A stretch of 64,000 bases of DNA from Hyphomicrobiales bacterium (lineage in GTDB: Bacteria > Pseudomonadota > Alphaproteobacteria > Rhizobiales > Xanthobacteraceae): NCBI GenBank assembly GCA_017305535.1, contig JAFKKN010000006.1, forward strand, positions 186,001 to 250,000. The letters are read 5' to 3'. Both the position numbers and the translations under genes were made by a program. How positions within the stretch are numbered: the stretch's first letter is position 1; every line of letters starts with the position of its first letter. The notes below the pieces were generated by a model that searched no databases, was not told where the DNA came from, and saw nothing but the letters and a program-made list of their open reading frames with translations. Of the stretch, positions 27,779-35,664 are shown piece after piece.

Positions 27779-28630
27779 ATGAACACCTCTCCGACACCGA
27801 CCGCCGAGCCGCCGCCGACCGTGCGCGAGCTGCTGGCGTTTTACCTCGAAGCCGGGGTGGACTGCGCCTTGCTCGACGAGCCGCCGAACCGGCTGCACGA
27901 TCCGGAGATCGCACCTCCCCCGGCGGCCGTTCCATCGCCACCCGCGAACCACCCTGTCCCGCCCTCCGCAGTGATGGCGCGCGCTCCGGCGACAGCGGCG
28001 CCCGCGCCGGACGTCGCCATCGTCTCGGCGCGCGACGCGGCCCGAACGGCGCCGACGCTCGAGGCGCTGCGGGCATTGTTGGAAACTTTCGACGGCTGTG
28101 CGCTGAAGCAAACGGCGACGCGGCTGGTGTTCGCCGACGGCAACCCGCAGGCCCGGATCATGTTCGTCGGCGAAGCGCCAGGCCGCGATGAGGACCTCGA
28201 AGGTATTCCCTTCATAGGCCGTTCCGGCAAGCTGCTGGACCGGATGATCGGCGCCATTGGGCTCGACCGCACCACCGCCTACATCACCAACGTCATTCCA
28301 TGGCGGCCGCCGGGCAACCGCGATCCCTCGCCACAGGAAACGCAAATCTGCCTGCCCTTCATCAAGCGGCAGATCGAACTGGTCGATCCGGACGTGCTGG
28401 TGTGCCTCGGCAAGCCGTCCTCGCAGGCGGTGCTGGAACTGAAGGACGGCATCATGCGTACGCGGGGCCGCTGGCACAATTACGACACCGGCAAACGCAC
28501 CATTCGCGCCATGGCGACGTTCCATCCCGCCTATCTGTTGCGCCAACCGATCCACAAGCGGCTCGCCTGGCAGGACCTGCGCGCCATTTCGAAAGCATTG
28601 AACGCGGTCGGGATCGCACCCGCGACCTGA
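27779..28630 (+). CDS. Uracil-DNA glycosylase, family 4 type
   Basis: A 283-residue base-excision repair enzyme that removes uracil. The core begins near residue 95. IMFVGEAPGRDEDLEGIPFIGRSG is the GEAPG active-site block, then ITNVIPWRPPGNRDPSPQE, and the C-terminal FHPAYLLRQP leucine-loop region. Cysteines in GCALKQT, QICLPF and LVCLGK could hold an iron-sulfur cluster as in family 4. About 80 N-terminal residues are Pro/Ala-rich linker. Its TGA is immediately followed by the stop of the opposite-strand glycosyltransferase gene, with no intergenic base. Confidence 0.88.
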   Translation: MNTSPTPTAEPPPTVRELLAFYLEAGVDCALLDEPPNRLHDPEIAPPPAAVPSPPANHPVPPSAVMARAPATAAPAPDVAIVSARDAARTAPTLEALRALLETFDGCALKQTATRLVFADGNPQARIMFVGEAPGRDEDLEGIPFIGRSGKLLDRMIGAIGLDRTTAYITNVIPWRPPGNRDPSPQETQICLPFIKRQIELVDPDVLVCLGKPSSQAVLELKDGIMRTRGRWHNYDTGKRTIRAMATFHPAYLLRQPIHKRLAWQDLRAISKALNAVGIAPAT

Positions 28631-30151
28631 CTACGGCGCCTTCGGCCGCACGATGGCCCAGCCGATCCGCAGCGGCGCGGCGCGGCCGTTCACCAGCCAA
28701 TCGAAACTCTGCGGTACTTCCGGCACAAGACCGGGGAACTTGCTCGCGATATCAGGCGGCGGTGTGCCGGCGGTATCCGACGCACGCCAGACCACGACGC
28801 CGCCCACCTCGTTGAATTTCTCAGGCGTCAGCCATGGTCCGCGTTCCGGCGCGGTGGCGAGCAGAAGATGCGGCCGCGACGGGCCAAGCCCAATCAGCGC
28901 GGCGAGTTGCGGATCGCCCACCACTGCCGGCAACGGCCGATTGATGCGACGTTGAAAGCTGTTGCCGAAGAATTGCGCGATCGCGCGGCCTGGCAACGAG
29001 GTGGGCATCTGCGTGGCGCTGATCCATGGCTGGATCAACACCATGACCAACAGCGCCAACGCAGGAGCGACGATCGCCGCCGCCCAGACCGCGCGCAAGA
29101 CCTGCTGGCGGCGGAGATAGATCAGGTCGCCGGTCGCGACCACAACCGCAAGCCCCGACATCGAGAGTGCGATGCCGACACCGCCAGCAATGGTATCGAA
29201 CCTGAACAGGACCGCGATCCCGCTTCCGACGAGTGCCGGCACCAATGCGAAGAAATAGACGAAGTGCCGGGCCAACGGATCGACCGGCAAGCGCCGCACG
29301 CCCGGCGCGCTGTCGCGCCCGCGCAGCACCTTGCGGTGCACGACCCGCGAATCGAGCGCAATGAGCAATGCCATGCCGAGCAAGGCCAACAACAGGCCTC
29401 CGATCATCGAGCCCCATGTCCCCGCCAGCCAGCGCGGATCCGAAAGGTCGGGCCGGGCCGGCCAGCTCAACATGCCGGCACGTGTCAACCAGACGGCGTA
29501 GGGCAGCACCAGCACCGCAACGACCAGCGCCGCAAACCACGGATCGAGTGAAGCAAATGCACGCCGCCCGCGTGCCGTCGCCAGCGCAAAGCCAACCACC
29601 AGCAGTAACAGCCATCCGGCCGCCGATGTGGTCAACAACAGCAGCCCGGCTTCGATCGACAGCGCGAACCACGAGCGATGATCGCCTTGCCCGATGACAC
29701 GCCATGTATGAAACAGCACCAGTGCCCAGAGCGGACATGCCAGAACCGCGGGGCCGAATTGGAGATTGGTCGCGCCGAACGCCGTAGCTGTCACCGTCAA
29801 CAACACGGCGAGCACGGCGTGGGGTCCACCGACGATGGCGCGCCCCAACTCATAAAGCGCCGCGAATGTCACCACGAAACAAAGCTGCGCCAGGACGTAG
29901 ACACCGAACATATGCTGGCCAGCGAGCCTGAACGCGACATCGGCCAGCCAAAACGCCAGCGGCGGCCCGAGATCGGTCCCGACCTGATATTCGCGGCCGA
30001 ATGCCAGCAGGCTCGCAAGATCACCCGGCGGGCTGCGATAGATCAGGAGCGGCACCAGCAACCACAACGCCGCCTGGGCCAGCACCGCGAGCCACATCAC
30101 CAGGCGCGGCCGGGCACGAATCAGTTCGACGATGAGGGAGGAAAATCGCAT
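28631..30151 (-). CDS. GT39/ArnT-like membrane glycosyltransferase
   Basis: About 506 residues with roughly 10-12 hydrophobic segments. The N-terminal pattern of a long first segment, then a periplasmic loop with acidic residues (YQVGTDLGPPLAFWLADVA) and repeated membrane spans, fits the PMT/ArnT/GT39 superfamily that transfers sugars from lipid-linked donors on the periplasmic side. The C-terminal domain (from about residue 400, FNEVGGVVVWRASDTAGTPP) is soluble. ATG 30151 is chosen at MRFSSLIVELIRARP; the frame opens 72 bases earlier. The substrate is unknown and the family call is moderate. Confidence 0.7.
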   Translation of the reverse strand: MRFSSLIVELIRARPRLVMWLAVLAQAALWLLVPLLIYRSPPGDLASLLAFGREYQVGTDLGPPLAFWLADVAFRLAGQHMFGVYVLAQLCFVVTFAALYELGRAIVGGPHAVLAVLLTVTATAFGATNLQFGPAVLACPLWALVLFHTWRVIGQGDHRSWFALSIEAGLLLLTTSAAGWLLLLVVGFALATARGRRAFASLDPWFAALVVAVLVLPYAVWLTRAGMLSWPARPDLSDPRWLAGTWGSMIGGLLLALLGMALLIALDSRVVHRKVLRGRDSAPGVRRLPVDPLARHFVYFFALVPALVGSGIAVLFRFDTIAGGVGIALSMSGLAVVVATGDLIYLRRQQVLRAVWAAAIVAPALALLVMVLIQPWISATQMPTSLPGRAIAQFFGNSFQRRINRPLPAVVGDPQLAALIGLGPSRPHLLLATAPERGPWLTPEKFNEVGGVVVWRASDTAGTPPPDIASKFPGLVPEVPQSFDWLVNGRAAPLRIGWAIVRPKAP

Positions 30152-30268
30152 GAGCCCCGGCTGCGTTGGCGCTTGCCGCCCCTGGTGTGGTGGCTTTCTC
30201 CGACGCTGTCGCAGGGCCGACAAGAGAGCGATCAGTGATAATGCCCCTTCACGAAACGGGCAACCGTC

Positions 30269-31000
30269 TCAGTCGGCCGCCGCCGCGACCGTGATCGTCG
30301 ACCGTTCGACGGCGGTACGCCCCTCTTCAAACGTCATTTGCAGTTGCTCCGCCGCCGCGATCACCGGTGCGAAGAAGCGCCGGTGATGAACGCTCGGCCC
30401 TAGCCGCCGCAGGGCTTCCAGATGCGCCGGCACGCCGTAGCCCTTGTGAGCCTCGAAACCGTAGCCCGGACAGTCTTGTGCCAACCGGCACATTAACCGA
30501 TCGCGCGAGACCTTGGCGACGATCGAGGCCGCCGCGATCGACAGCACCAGGCCATCGCCGCCGATTACAGCCTCGCAATCGCACGGCGTGTCGATGCGGT
30601 CGCGGCCGTCGACAAAGACATGCCGCGGCATCTCCGGCAAAGCGTGCACTGCGCGCGCCAGCGCCCATAACGACGCGCGCAGGATATTGTCGCGGTCGAT
30701 CCGCGCTGGCGACGCGAAGGCAACCGCGCAGGACGCGGTGGCGCAAATCTCCTCGAACAGGCCTTCGCGCCGCGCGGCAGTCAGCCGCTTCGAGTCATCA
30801 AGCCCCTTGGGAATGCGCTTCGGATCGAGCACCACGGCGGCGGCCACCACCGGCCCGGCGAGGGGGCCTCGACCAGCCTCGTCGCACCCCGCCACAGGCC
30901 AGATGCCGCTCTTGAGCAGCGCGCGTTCGCGCGAAAAGCTCGGCGCGACGGCGCTGGCTTTCTTCGTCGGCTTGATGTTGGCAGAGGTGGCCCGAATCAT
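30269..31000 (-). CDS. rnhB: Ribonuclease HII
   Basis: Cleaves RNA in RNA-DNA hybrids and starts removal of misincorporated ribonucleotides. The 243-residue protein has the RNase HII signature [21 protein letters not shown] (active-site Asp-Glu near residue 37), then LDDSKRL, and HVFVDGRD and [13 protein letters not shown] carrying the further acidic and Lys residues. ATG 31000 is used; the open frame continues 84 bases upstream without conserved sequence. It is probably a single-gene unit divergent from the SMR gene. Confidence 0.93.
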   Translation of the reverse strand: MIRATSANIKPTKKASAVAPSFSRERALLKSGIWPVAGCDEAGRGPLAGPVVAAAVVLDPKRIPKGLDDSKRLTAARREGLFEEICATASCAVAFASPARIDRDNILRASLWALARAVHALPEMPRHVFVDGRDRIDTPCDCEAVIGGDGLVLSIAAASIVAKVSRDRLMCRLAQDCPGYGFEAHKGYGVPAHLEALRRLGPSVHHRRFFAPVIAAAEQLQMTFEEGRTAVERSTITVAAAAD

Positions 31001-31150
31001 GGGTCGATCGTGCGGCAACGCATACACCCCGTGCAACCCGGAACCGTCCAATGTACCCGCTATCCCATGCCCTCTATCGCGCACCCGATTGTCGCATGAG
31101 CGTGCGACAGCTACCGAACGGCATCCGCCAAACTCGACAAAGGATTGATC

Positions 31151-31480
31151 ATGAACGCCTGGGGACTTCTCGCCGTCAGCATTGTCGCTGAAGTGACCGC
31201 CACCACTTTACTCACCAAATCCGAAGGTTTCAGCAAACCGGCTTACGGCCTGCTCTCCCTCGCCATCTTCGCCGGCTGCTTCTGGGCGCTGTCGCAGGTG
31301 CTGACCCGGATTCCGGTCGGCGTCACCTACGCTATCTGGTCCGGCGCCGGCGTAGTCCTGATCTCGCTGATTGGTGCGGTATTCCTGCGCCAGTCACTCA
31401 ACGCCATACAGATACTGTTCATCGCATTGATCGTGGTCGGCGCGGTCGGATTGAATCTCACCACCAAGGTGTCGCATTGA
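31151..31480 (+). CDS. SMR-family small multidrug exporter
   Basis: A 109-residue EmrE/QacE-type proton-driven exporter with four membrane helices. The essential Glu14 in the first helix is present ([13 protein letters not shown]), and helix 3-4 shows [20 protein letters not shown], the SMR signature. ATG 31151 is chosen because AAAGGA lies 6 bases upstream and Glu lands at position 14. It is encoded as a single gene, so it may work as a homodimer. Substrates such as quaternary cations are inferred. Confidence 0.92.
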   Translation: MNAWGLLAVSIVAEVTATTLLTKSEGFSKPAYGLLSLAIFAGCFWALSQVLTRIPVGVTYAIWSGAGVVLISLIGAVFLRQSLNAIQILFIALIVVGAVGLNLTTKVSH

Positions 31481-31518
31481 GTCATGCAGTGACGACTGCA
31501 AAGCGGCGCGTCATGCAA

Positions 31519-31974
31519 TCAATCCGGCAAATGAACGCGCCGATCCGCGCCGACCTCGATCCCCGGAGCGACGACGACTTCCCAAGGATGGCCATCGGGG
31601 TCCGTAAAGTATCCGGAGTAGCCGCCGTAGTCGGTGGCATGCGCCGGCTTGAGCAGCACCGCTCCCTGCACGACGGCAAACGCCAGGACAGCATCGACAT
31701 CCCGCTCCGATACACAGTTCCAGGCCAACGTCACGCCGCGAAACCCTTGCGGATACGGCCGATCCGCCAAGGCCGCGTCCTGCGCCAGCCGCGACCACGG
31801 ATAGAGCGCGAGCACGGCGCCGCCGGTCTCAAAGAAAGCGACCTCTTCGCCAGTGGCGCGCATCCGCCGCGTAAAGCCCAGCGCCTCATAAAACGCAATG
31901 CTCCGGCGCATGTCGCTGACGCCCAACGTCACGACAGTGAGTTTCGCCACCGGCACGGATCGTTCGGCACTCAT
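31519..31974 (-). CDS. VOC-superfamily (glyoxalase-like) protein
   Basis: A 151-residue protein with the paired beta-alpha-beta-beta-beta fold of vicinal-oxygen-chelate enzymes: KLTVVTLGVSDMRRSIAFYEALGFT at the start, VAFFETGGAVLALY, and FTDPDGHPWEVV near the end with the conserved C-terminal glutamate metal ligand. The particular reaction (lyase, dioxygenase or resistance protein) cannot be told. It sits 10 bases downstream of the radical SAM gene on the same strand, so it may share its SOS-like control. Confidence 0.8.
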   Translation of the reverse strand: MSAERSVPVAKLTVVTLGVSDMRRSIAFYEALGFTRRMRATGEEVAFFETGGAVLALYPWSRLAQDAALADRPYPQGFRGVTLAWNCVSERDVDAVLAFAVVQGAVLLKPAHATDYGGYSGYFTDPDGHPWEVVVAPGIEVGADRRVHLPD

Positions 31975-31984
31975 GTCACATCCT

Positions 31985-33154
31985 CTAAAACAGACTGAGC
32001 TGTTGACCGTTCCGCGGTGGTCGCGCGAAATGATCGGTGGTCAGTTTCGACCGCCGCTTGTTGAGACCCAGCCTTTCGCAAGCCATCTCGAACCGACGGC
32101 CGATCATCCAGGCCATCGGCCCGGTGCCTTTCATCCGCGTGCTCCATTGCGAGTCATAATCGCGGCCGCCGCGCATCTCGCGGATCAACGTGAAGACGTG
32201 ACGATAGCGATCCGGATAATTCGCCATCAGCCATTCGCGGAACAGGTCGCGGACCTCCAGCGGCAGGCGCAGCAGCACATAGCTCGCTTCCTTGACGCCT
32301 GCATGGGCCGCGGAATCGAGAATGCGCTCGATTTCCGAGTCATTCAGCGCAGGGATCACAGGCGCCACCATCACCGTGGTCGGAATCCCCGAAGCAGACA
32401 ATTGCCGCAGCGCCTCGAGCCGCTTCGGCGGCGCCGATGCGCGCGGCTCCATGGTACGCGCCAGTTTTGAGTCAAGCGAGGTGACCGATAGCGCGACCTT
32501 GACCAGATTGCGTTCCGCCATCCGCGACAGGATATCGATATCGCGCGTCACCAGCGCCGATTTGGTGACGATACCGACCGGGTGCCCGGCTCGCTCCAGC
32601 ACTTCCAGAATGCCGCGCATGATTTTATGTTCGCGCTCAATCGGCTGGTAGGGATCGGTGTTGGTGCCGATGGCGATCATTCTCGGCTCGTAGCCCGGCG
32701 CAGCCAGTTCCTTTTCCAGCAGTGCCGGCGCATCCGGCTTGGCGAACAGTTTCGACTCGAAATCCAGCCCCGGCGACATCCCAAGATAAGCGTGGGTCGG
32801 CCGCGCGAAACAATAAACACAACCGTGCTCGCAACCGCGATAGGGATTGATCGAACGGTCGAATCCGATATCCGGCGACTCGTTGCGGGTGATGACCTTG
32901 CGCGAGGTGTCCAGCGCCACCGTCGTCTTGAACGGGGGCAAATCATCGAGGCTCTGCCAGCCATCGTCAAAGGTGACGCGCGCTTCCGCCTCAAAACGTC
33001 CGCTCGCATTCGACTGCGCGCCGCGCCCGCGTCGCCGCTCGCGGTCGATCGCAATTGCGATTTCCGAAAACGAAGGAGATGCACCCGCCGGTTCGGTGGG
33101 GGCCGAGGCTGGGGAAACCGGCGGGTGCCTGAGGGCGCTGGAGGCTTTGCTCAT
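31985..33154 (-). CDS. PA0069/Rv2578c-family radical SAM protein
   Basis: A 389-residue radical SAM enzyme related to spore photoproduct lyase. The cluster motif GCEHGCVYCFARPTHAY (CxxxCxxC) lies near residue 107, preceded by FDRSINPYRG, and GIVTKSALVTRDIDIL and VAPVIPALND follow in the barrel. N-terminal residues 1-50 are low complexity. The product is of unknown substrate. A GTTC-N7-GTTC box 25-39 bases upstream suggests SOS induction and thus a DNA-damage role. The gene's start is clear (MSKASSALRHPP). The VOC gene follows 10 bases after its stop. Confidence 0.88.
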   Translation of the reverse strand: MSKASSALRHPPVSPASAPTEPAGASPSFSEIAIAIDRERRRGRGAQSNASGRFEAEARVTFDDGWQSLDDLPPFKTTVALDTSRKVITRNESPDIGFDRSINPYRGCEHGCVYCFARPTHAYLGMSPGLDFESKLFAKPDAPALLEKELAAPGYEPRMIAIGTNTDPYQPIEREHKIMRGILEVLERAGHPVGIVTKSALVTRDIDILSRMAERNLVKVALSVTSLDSKLARTMEPRASAPPKRLEALRQLSASGIPTTVMVAPVIPALNDSEIERILDSAAHAGVKEASYVLLRLPLEVRDLFREWLMANYPDRYRHVFTLIREMRGGRDYDSQWSTRMKGTGPMAWMIGRRFEMACERLGLNKRRSKLTTDHFARPPRNGQQLSLF

Positions 33155-33178
33155 GCCTTGAATGCTAGCACGTCATGA

Positions 33179-33193
33179 GAACACATCAAGAAC
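33179..33193 (-). promoter_or_regulatory. LexA-type SOS box (GTTC-N7-GTTC)
   Basis: Read toward the radical SAM gene, the sequence is GTTCTTGATGTGTTC, an exact match to the alphaproteobacterial LexA operator consensus GTTC-N7-GTTC. It lies 25-39 bases upstream of the start codon, where promoter occlusion is expected. A chance match is possible in 64 kb, but its placement in a short intergenic region upstream of a likely repair enzyme is favourable. Confidence 0.7.
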
Positions 33194-33310
33194 ATTTACG
33201 GATCAACGCCTGTGGATAACTTTTAGCGCCGCGAACGATCCGGTCGGCTCTTCGGCATGCCGAAAGGTGCTAGAAGCACCACCAAGGATTTCCGGGAGTA
33301 GCCGCGACAG

Positions 33311-33886
33311 ATGCCGATGCTCAGCGTCATCATCCCGACCGAGGGCGAGGAAACACCCGTGGTGGCCACCCTCGCCGCGCTGGTGCCGGGCGTGACCGCC
33401 GGCCTGATTCAGGACGTGGTACTGGTTGATCGGGGTGAAACCGACACCATCGCGCGGGTCGCCGACGTCGCCGGCTGCGGCTATCTGGTTTGCAGGGGAT
33501 CACGCGCGGAGGCGTTAGCCGCCGGTGTGAAGGAAGCCCGCGCGCCATGGCTGATGTTCCTGCATCCGGGCACGGTGCCCGAGCTGAGCTGGATCGACGA
33601 GACCGCGCAGTTCATCGACCGGATCGCACAAGTGCCGACACCGCGCGCAGCCATCCTGCGCTACGCCCGCTCCCCTTACGCCGATCAGGGGCTGAGGGCG
33701 ACCGTAGCCCGTACATTGCGACTGCTGTCCGGACCATCGCCGGATCAGGGACTCGTCATCGCACGTCAGCATTTCGAGGCGCTTGGCGGCTATCCGGCCG
33801 GACGTCGCGACGCCGAACGGACTCTGCTGCGCAAGCTAGGCCGCGCACGGCTGATGCTGCGCAGCCGGATCATGGTGCCGGAATAG
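33311..33886 (+). CDS. Family 2-type glycosyltransferase
   Basis: A 191-residue nucleotide-sugar-dependent transferase fold: MLSVIIPTEGEETPVVATLAALV at the N-terminus, VVLVDRGETDTIARVA in place of the usual VDGGSxD, ARAPWLMFLHPGTV as the DxD-region equivalent, and a C-terminal LGGYPAGRRDAER helix. It lacks a classical DxD, so donor chemistry is uncertain and it may be degenerate or a relative in regulation. It diverges from the radical SAM gene and converges with the ABC ATPase gene. Confidence 0.72.
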   Translation: MPMLSVIIPTEGEETPVVATLAALVPGVTAGLIQDVVLVDRGETDTIARVADVAGCGYLVCRGSRAEALAAGVKEARAPWLMFLHPGTVPELSWIDETAQFIDRIAQVPTPRAAILRYARSPYADQGLRATVARTLRLLSGPSPDQGLVIARQHFEALGGYPAGRRDAERTLLRKLGRARLMLRSRIMVPE

Positions 33887-33901
33887 TTTGCGTTTCAGTT
33901 G

Positions 33902-34732
33902 CTACGCCACGCCGGGTGGCGCGGACGCCTGCTGATAGCCCTTCGCAACCTCGGCCTTCAGCACGCTCCAGATTTCGCGATGGAGCGCATGGAACACCTT
34001 GTCGAGGCGAATCTCGAAAATATCGCGCGGACGGGGCAGCGCGACCTGCCAGTCGCCGATGATGCGCGAGCGCGGCCCTGCCGACATGATGACAACACGA
34101 TCCGCCAGCGCGATCGCCTCCTCGAGATCATGCGTGACGAACAGCACCGCCTTGCGATCCGCCGTCCAAAGATCGAGCAGCAGATTGCCCATGATCTGCC
34201 GGGTCTGCGCGTCGAGCGGCCCGAACGGTTCGTCCATCAGCAATATCTTCGGATCGCGGATCAGCACCTGTGCGAGACCGACGCGCTTGCGCTGACCGCC
34301 CGACAGCATGTGCGGGTAGCGATTGCCAAATGCGCCGAGTCCGACGGCATTAAGCCAGCCTTCCGCGCGCTTGCGGGCTTCCGCGTACGGCGCTCCGGCG
34401 ATATCGAGCCCGATCGCGACATTCTCCAGCGCGGTCTTCCACGGAAACAGCGCATCAGCCTGAAACAGGTAACCGGCCTGCCGGTTCAGCGACGTCAGCG
34501 GCGCGCCGAAAATTCGCACGGCCCCCGAGGCCGGCGCCAATAGCCCGGCGGTGAGATTGAGCAAGGTGGATTTGCCGCAGCCGGTCGGCCCGACAATGGC
34601 GATGAACTCGCCATCGCGAACCGCGAGGCTGGCGCGCTCCACGGCGGTATAGATACGCGCATCGGCTAGCCGAAAAGCAACGCTGGCCTCGTCAAGTTCG
34701 ATCGCGGTTGCCGCTGCGCCGGCCGTGTGCAC
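33902..34732 (-). CDS. Lone ABC transporter ATPase, TauB/SsuB type
   Basis: A 276-residue ATP-binding subunit of the nitrate/sulfonate/taurine importer family. Walker A is VGPTGCGKSTLL near residue 50, the signature is LSGGQRKRVGLAQ, Walker B is LLMDEPFGPLD, and VTHDLEEA is the H-loop. The start is GTG 34732 with AGGAG 8 bases upstream. There is no permease or binding protein of this type next to it; the adjacent divergent genes belong to an osmoprotectant importer. It may serve a permease encoded elsewhere. Confidence 0.9.
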   Translation of the reverse strand: MHTAGAAATAIELDEASVAFRLADARIYTAVERASLAVRDGEFIAIVGPTGCGKSTLLNLTAGLLAPASGAVRIFGAPLTSLNRQAGYLFQADALFPWKTALENVAIGLDIAGAPYAEARKRAEGWLNAVGLGAFGNRYPHMLSGGQRKRVGLAQVLIRDPKILLMDEPFGPLDAQTRQIMGNLLLDLWTADRKAVLFVTHDLEEAIALADRVVIMSAGPRSRIIGDWQVALPRPRDIFEIRLDKVFHALHREIWSVLKAEVAKGYQQASAPPGVA

Positions 34733-34860
34733 TTAAATATCTCCTGCTGTCGCGCGGTCCATTAAATCCGGTTCCGTTGGAAAATCCAACGGCAAGCGAC
34801 AGCCTGCGAGAATGTCTCTTGCTTGGTGCACCACCGTCGCTGTGATACTGCAAATCCAGC

Positions 34861-35664
34861 ATGAGCGTCATATCGACTTTGATCTCGTTCGAGCATGTCC
34901 GCAAACATTTCGATGGCGGTCGCGGCATGCCGCCGGTGCTGGCGGTCGACGATGTCTCGCTCAAGGTCGCATACGGCGAATTTCTCGCCATCGTTGGGGC
35001 ATCGGGTTCTGGGAAGACGACACTGCTGCGCCTCGCCAATCGGCTGATAGCACCCGACAGCGGCCGCATCGCAATCGATGGCGCCGACATCGCGAACGTC
35101 GACGCAATCGCATTGCGGCGGAGCATCGGCACCGTCTTCCAGAGCGGCGGCCTGTTTCCGCATATGACCGTCGCGGACAACATCGGCATCACACCGAAAT
35201 TGTCCGGATGGCCTGCTCCGCAAATCGCCGCGCGCGTCGATGAATTGATGATGCTGGTGCAGCTTGATCCCGTCGCGCATCGCAATCGCCTACCGAACCA
35301 ATTGTCCGGTGGCCAACGCCAACGTGTCAGCGTCGCTCGCGCGCTGGCGGCGAGGCCACGCATCGTGCTGATGGACGAGCCGTTCGGCGCGCTCGATCCG
35401 CTGACGCGCGATGCGCTCGGTGAGGACTATCGCCGCCTGCATCGCGACCTCGGCCTGACCACCATCATGATCACCCACGACATGGCGGAAGCCGTGCTGC
35501 TGGCAGATCGCATCGCGGTGATGCGCGAGGGACGCATCGTTGCCCAAGGCACCGCCACCGAGCTTGCGCATGTGGACGACTCCGACGTTGATGCCCTGCT
35601 GCAAACGCCGCGACGCCAGGCCGACCGGTTGCGCGAACTGCTGCCACGGAACGCAGCCTCATGA
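34861..35664 (+). CDS. Osmoprotectant-type ABC importer, ATPase subunit
   Basis: A 267-residue ATPase related to OpuCA/OsmV for glycine betaine, choline or similar compounds. Walker A is VGASGSGKTTLL, signature LSGGQRQRVSVAR, Walker B LMDEPFGALDPL, H-loop ITHDMAEA. The C-terminal CBS pair of OpuA-type ATPases is absent, so it lacks that ionic sensor. The stop overlaps the permease start in ATGA, so the two products are made together. Confidence 0.9.
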   Translation: MSVISTLISFEHVRKHFDGGRGMPPVLAVDDVSLKVAYGEFLAIVGASGSGKTTLLRLANRLIAPDSGRIAIDGADIANVDAIALRRSIGTVFQSGGLFPHMTVADNIGITPKLSGWPAPQIAARVDELMMLVQLDPVAHRNRLPNQLSGGQRQRVSVARALAARPRIVLMDEPFGALDPLTRDALGEDYRRLHRDLGLTTIMITHDMAEAVLLADRIAVMREGRIVAQGTATELAHVDDSDVDALLQTPRRQADRLRELLPRNAAS

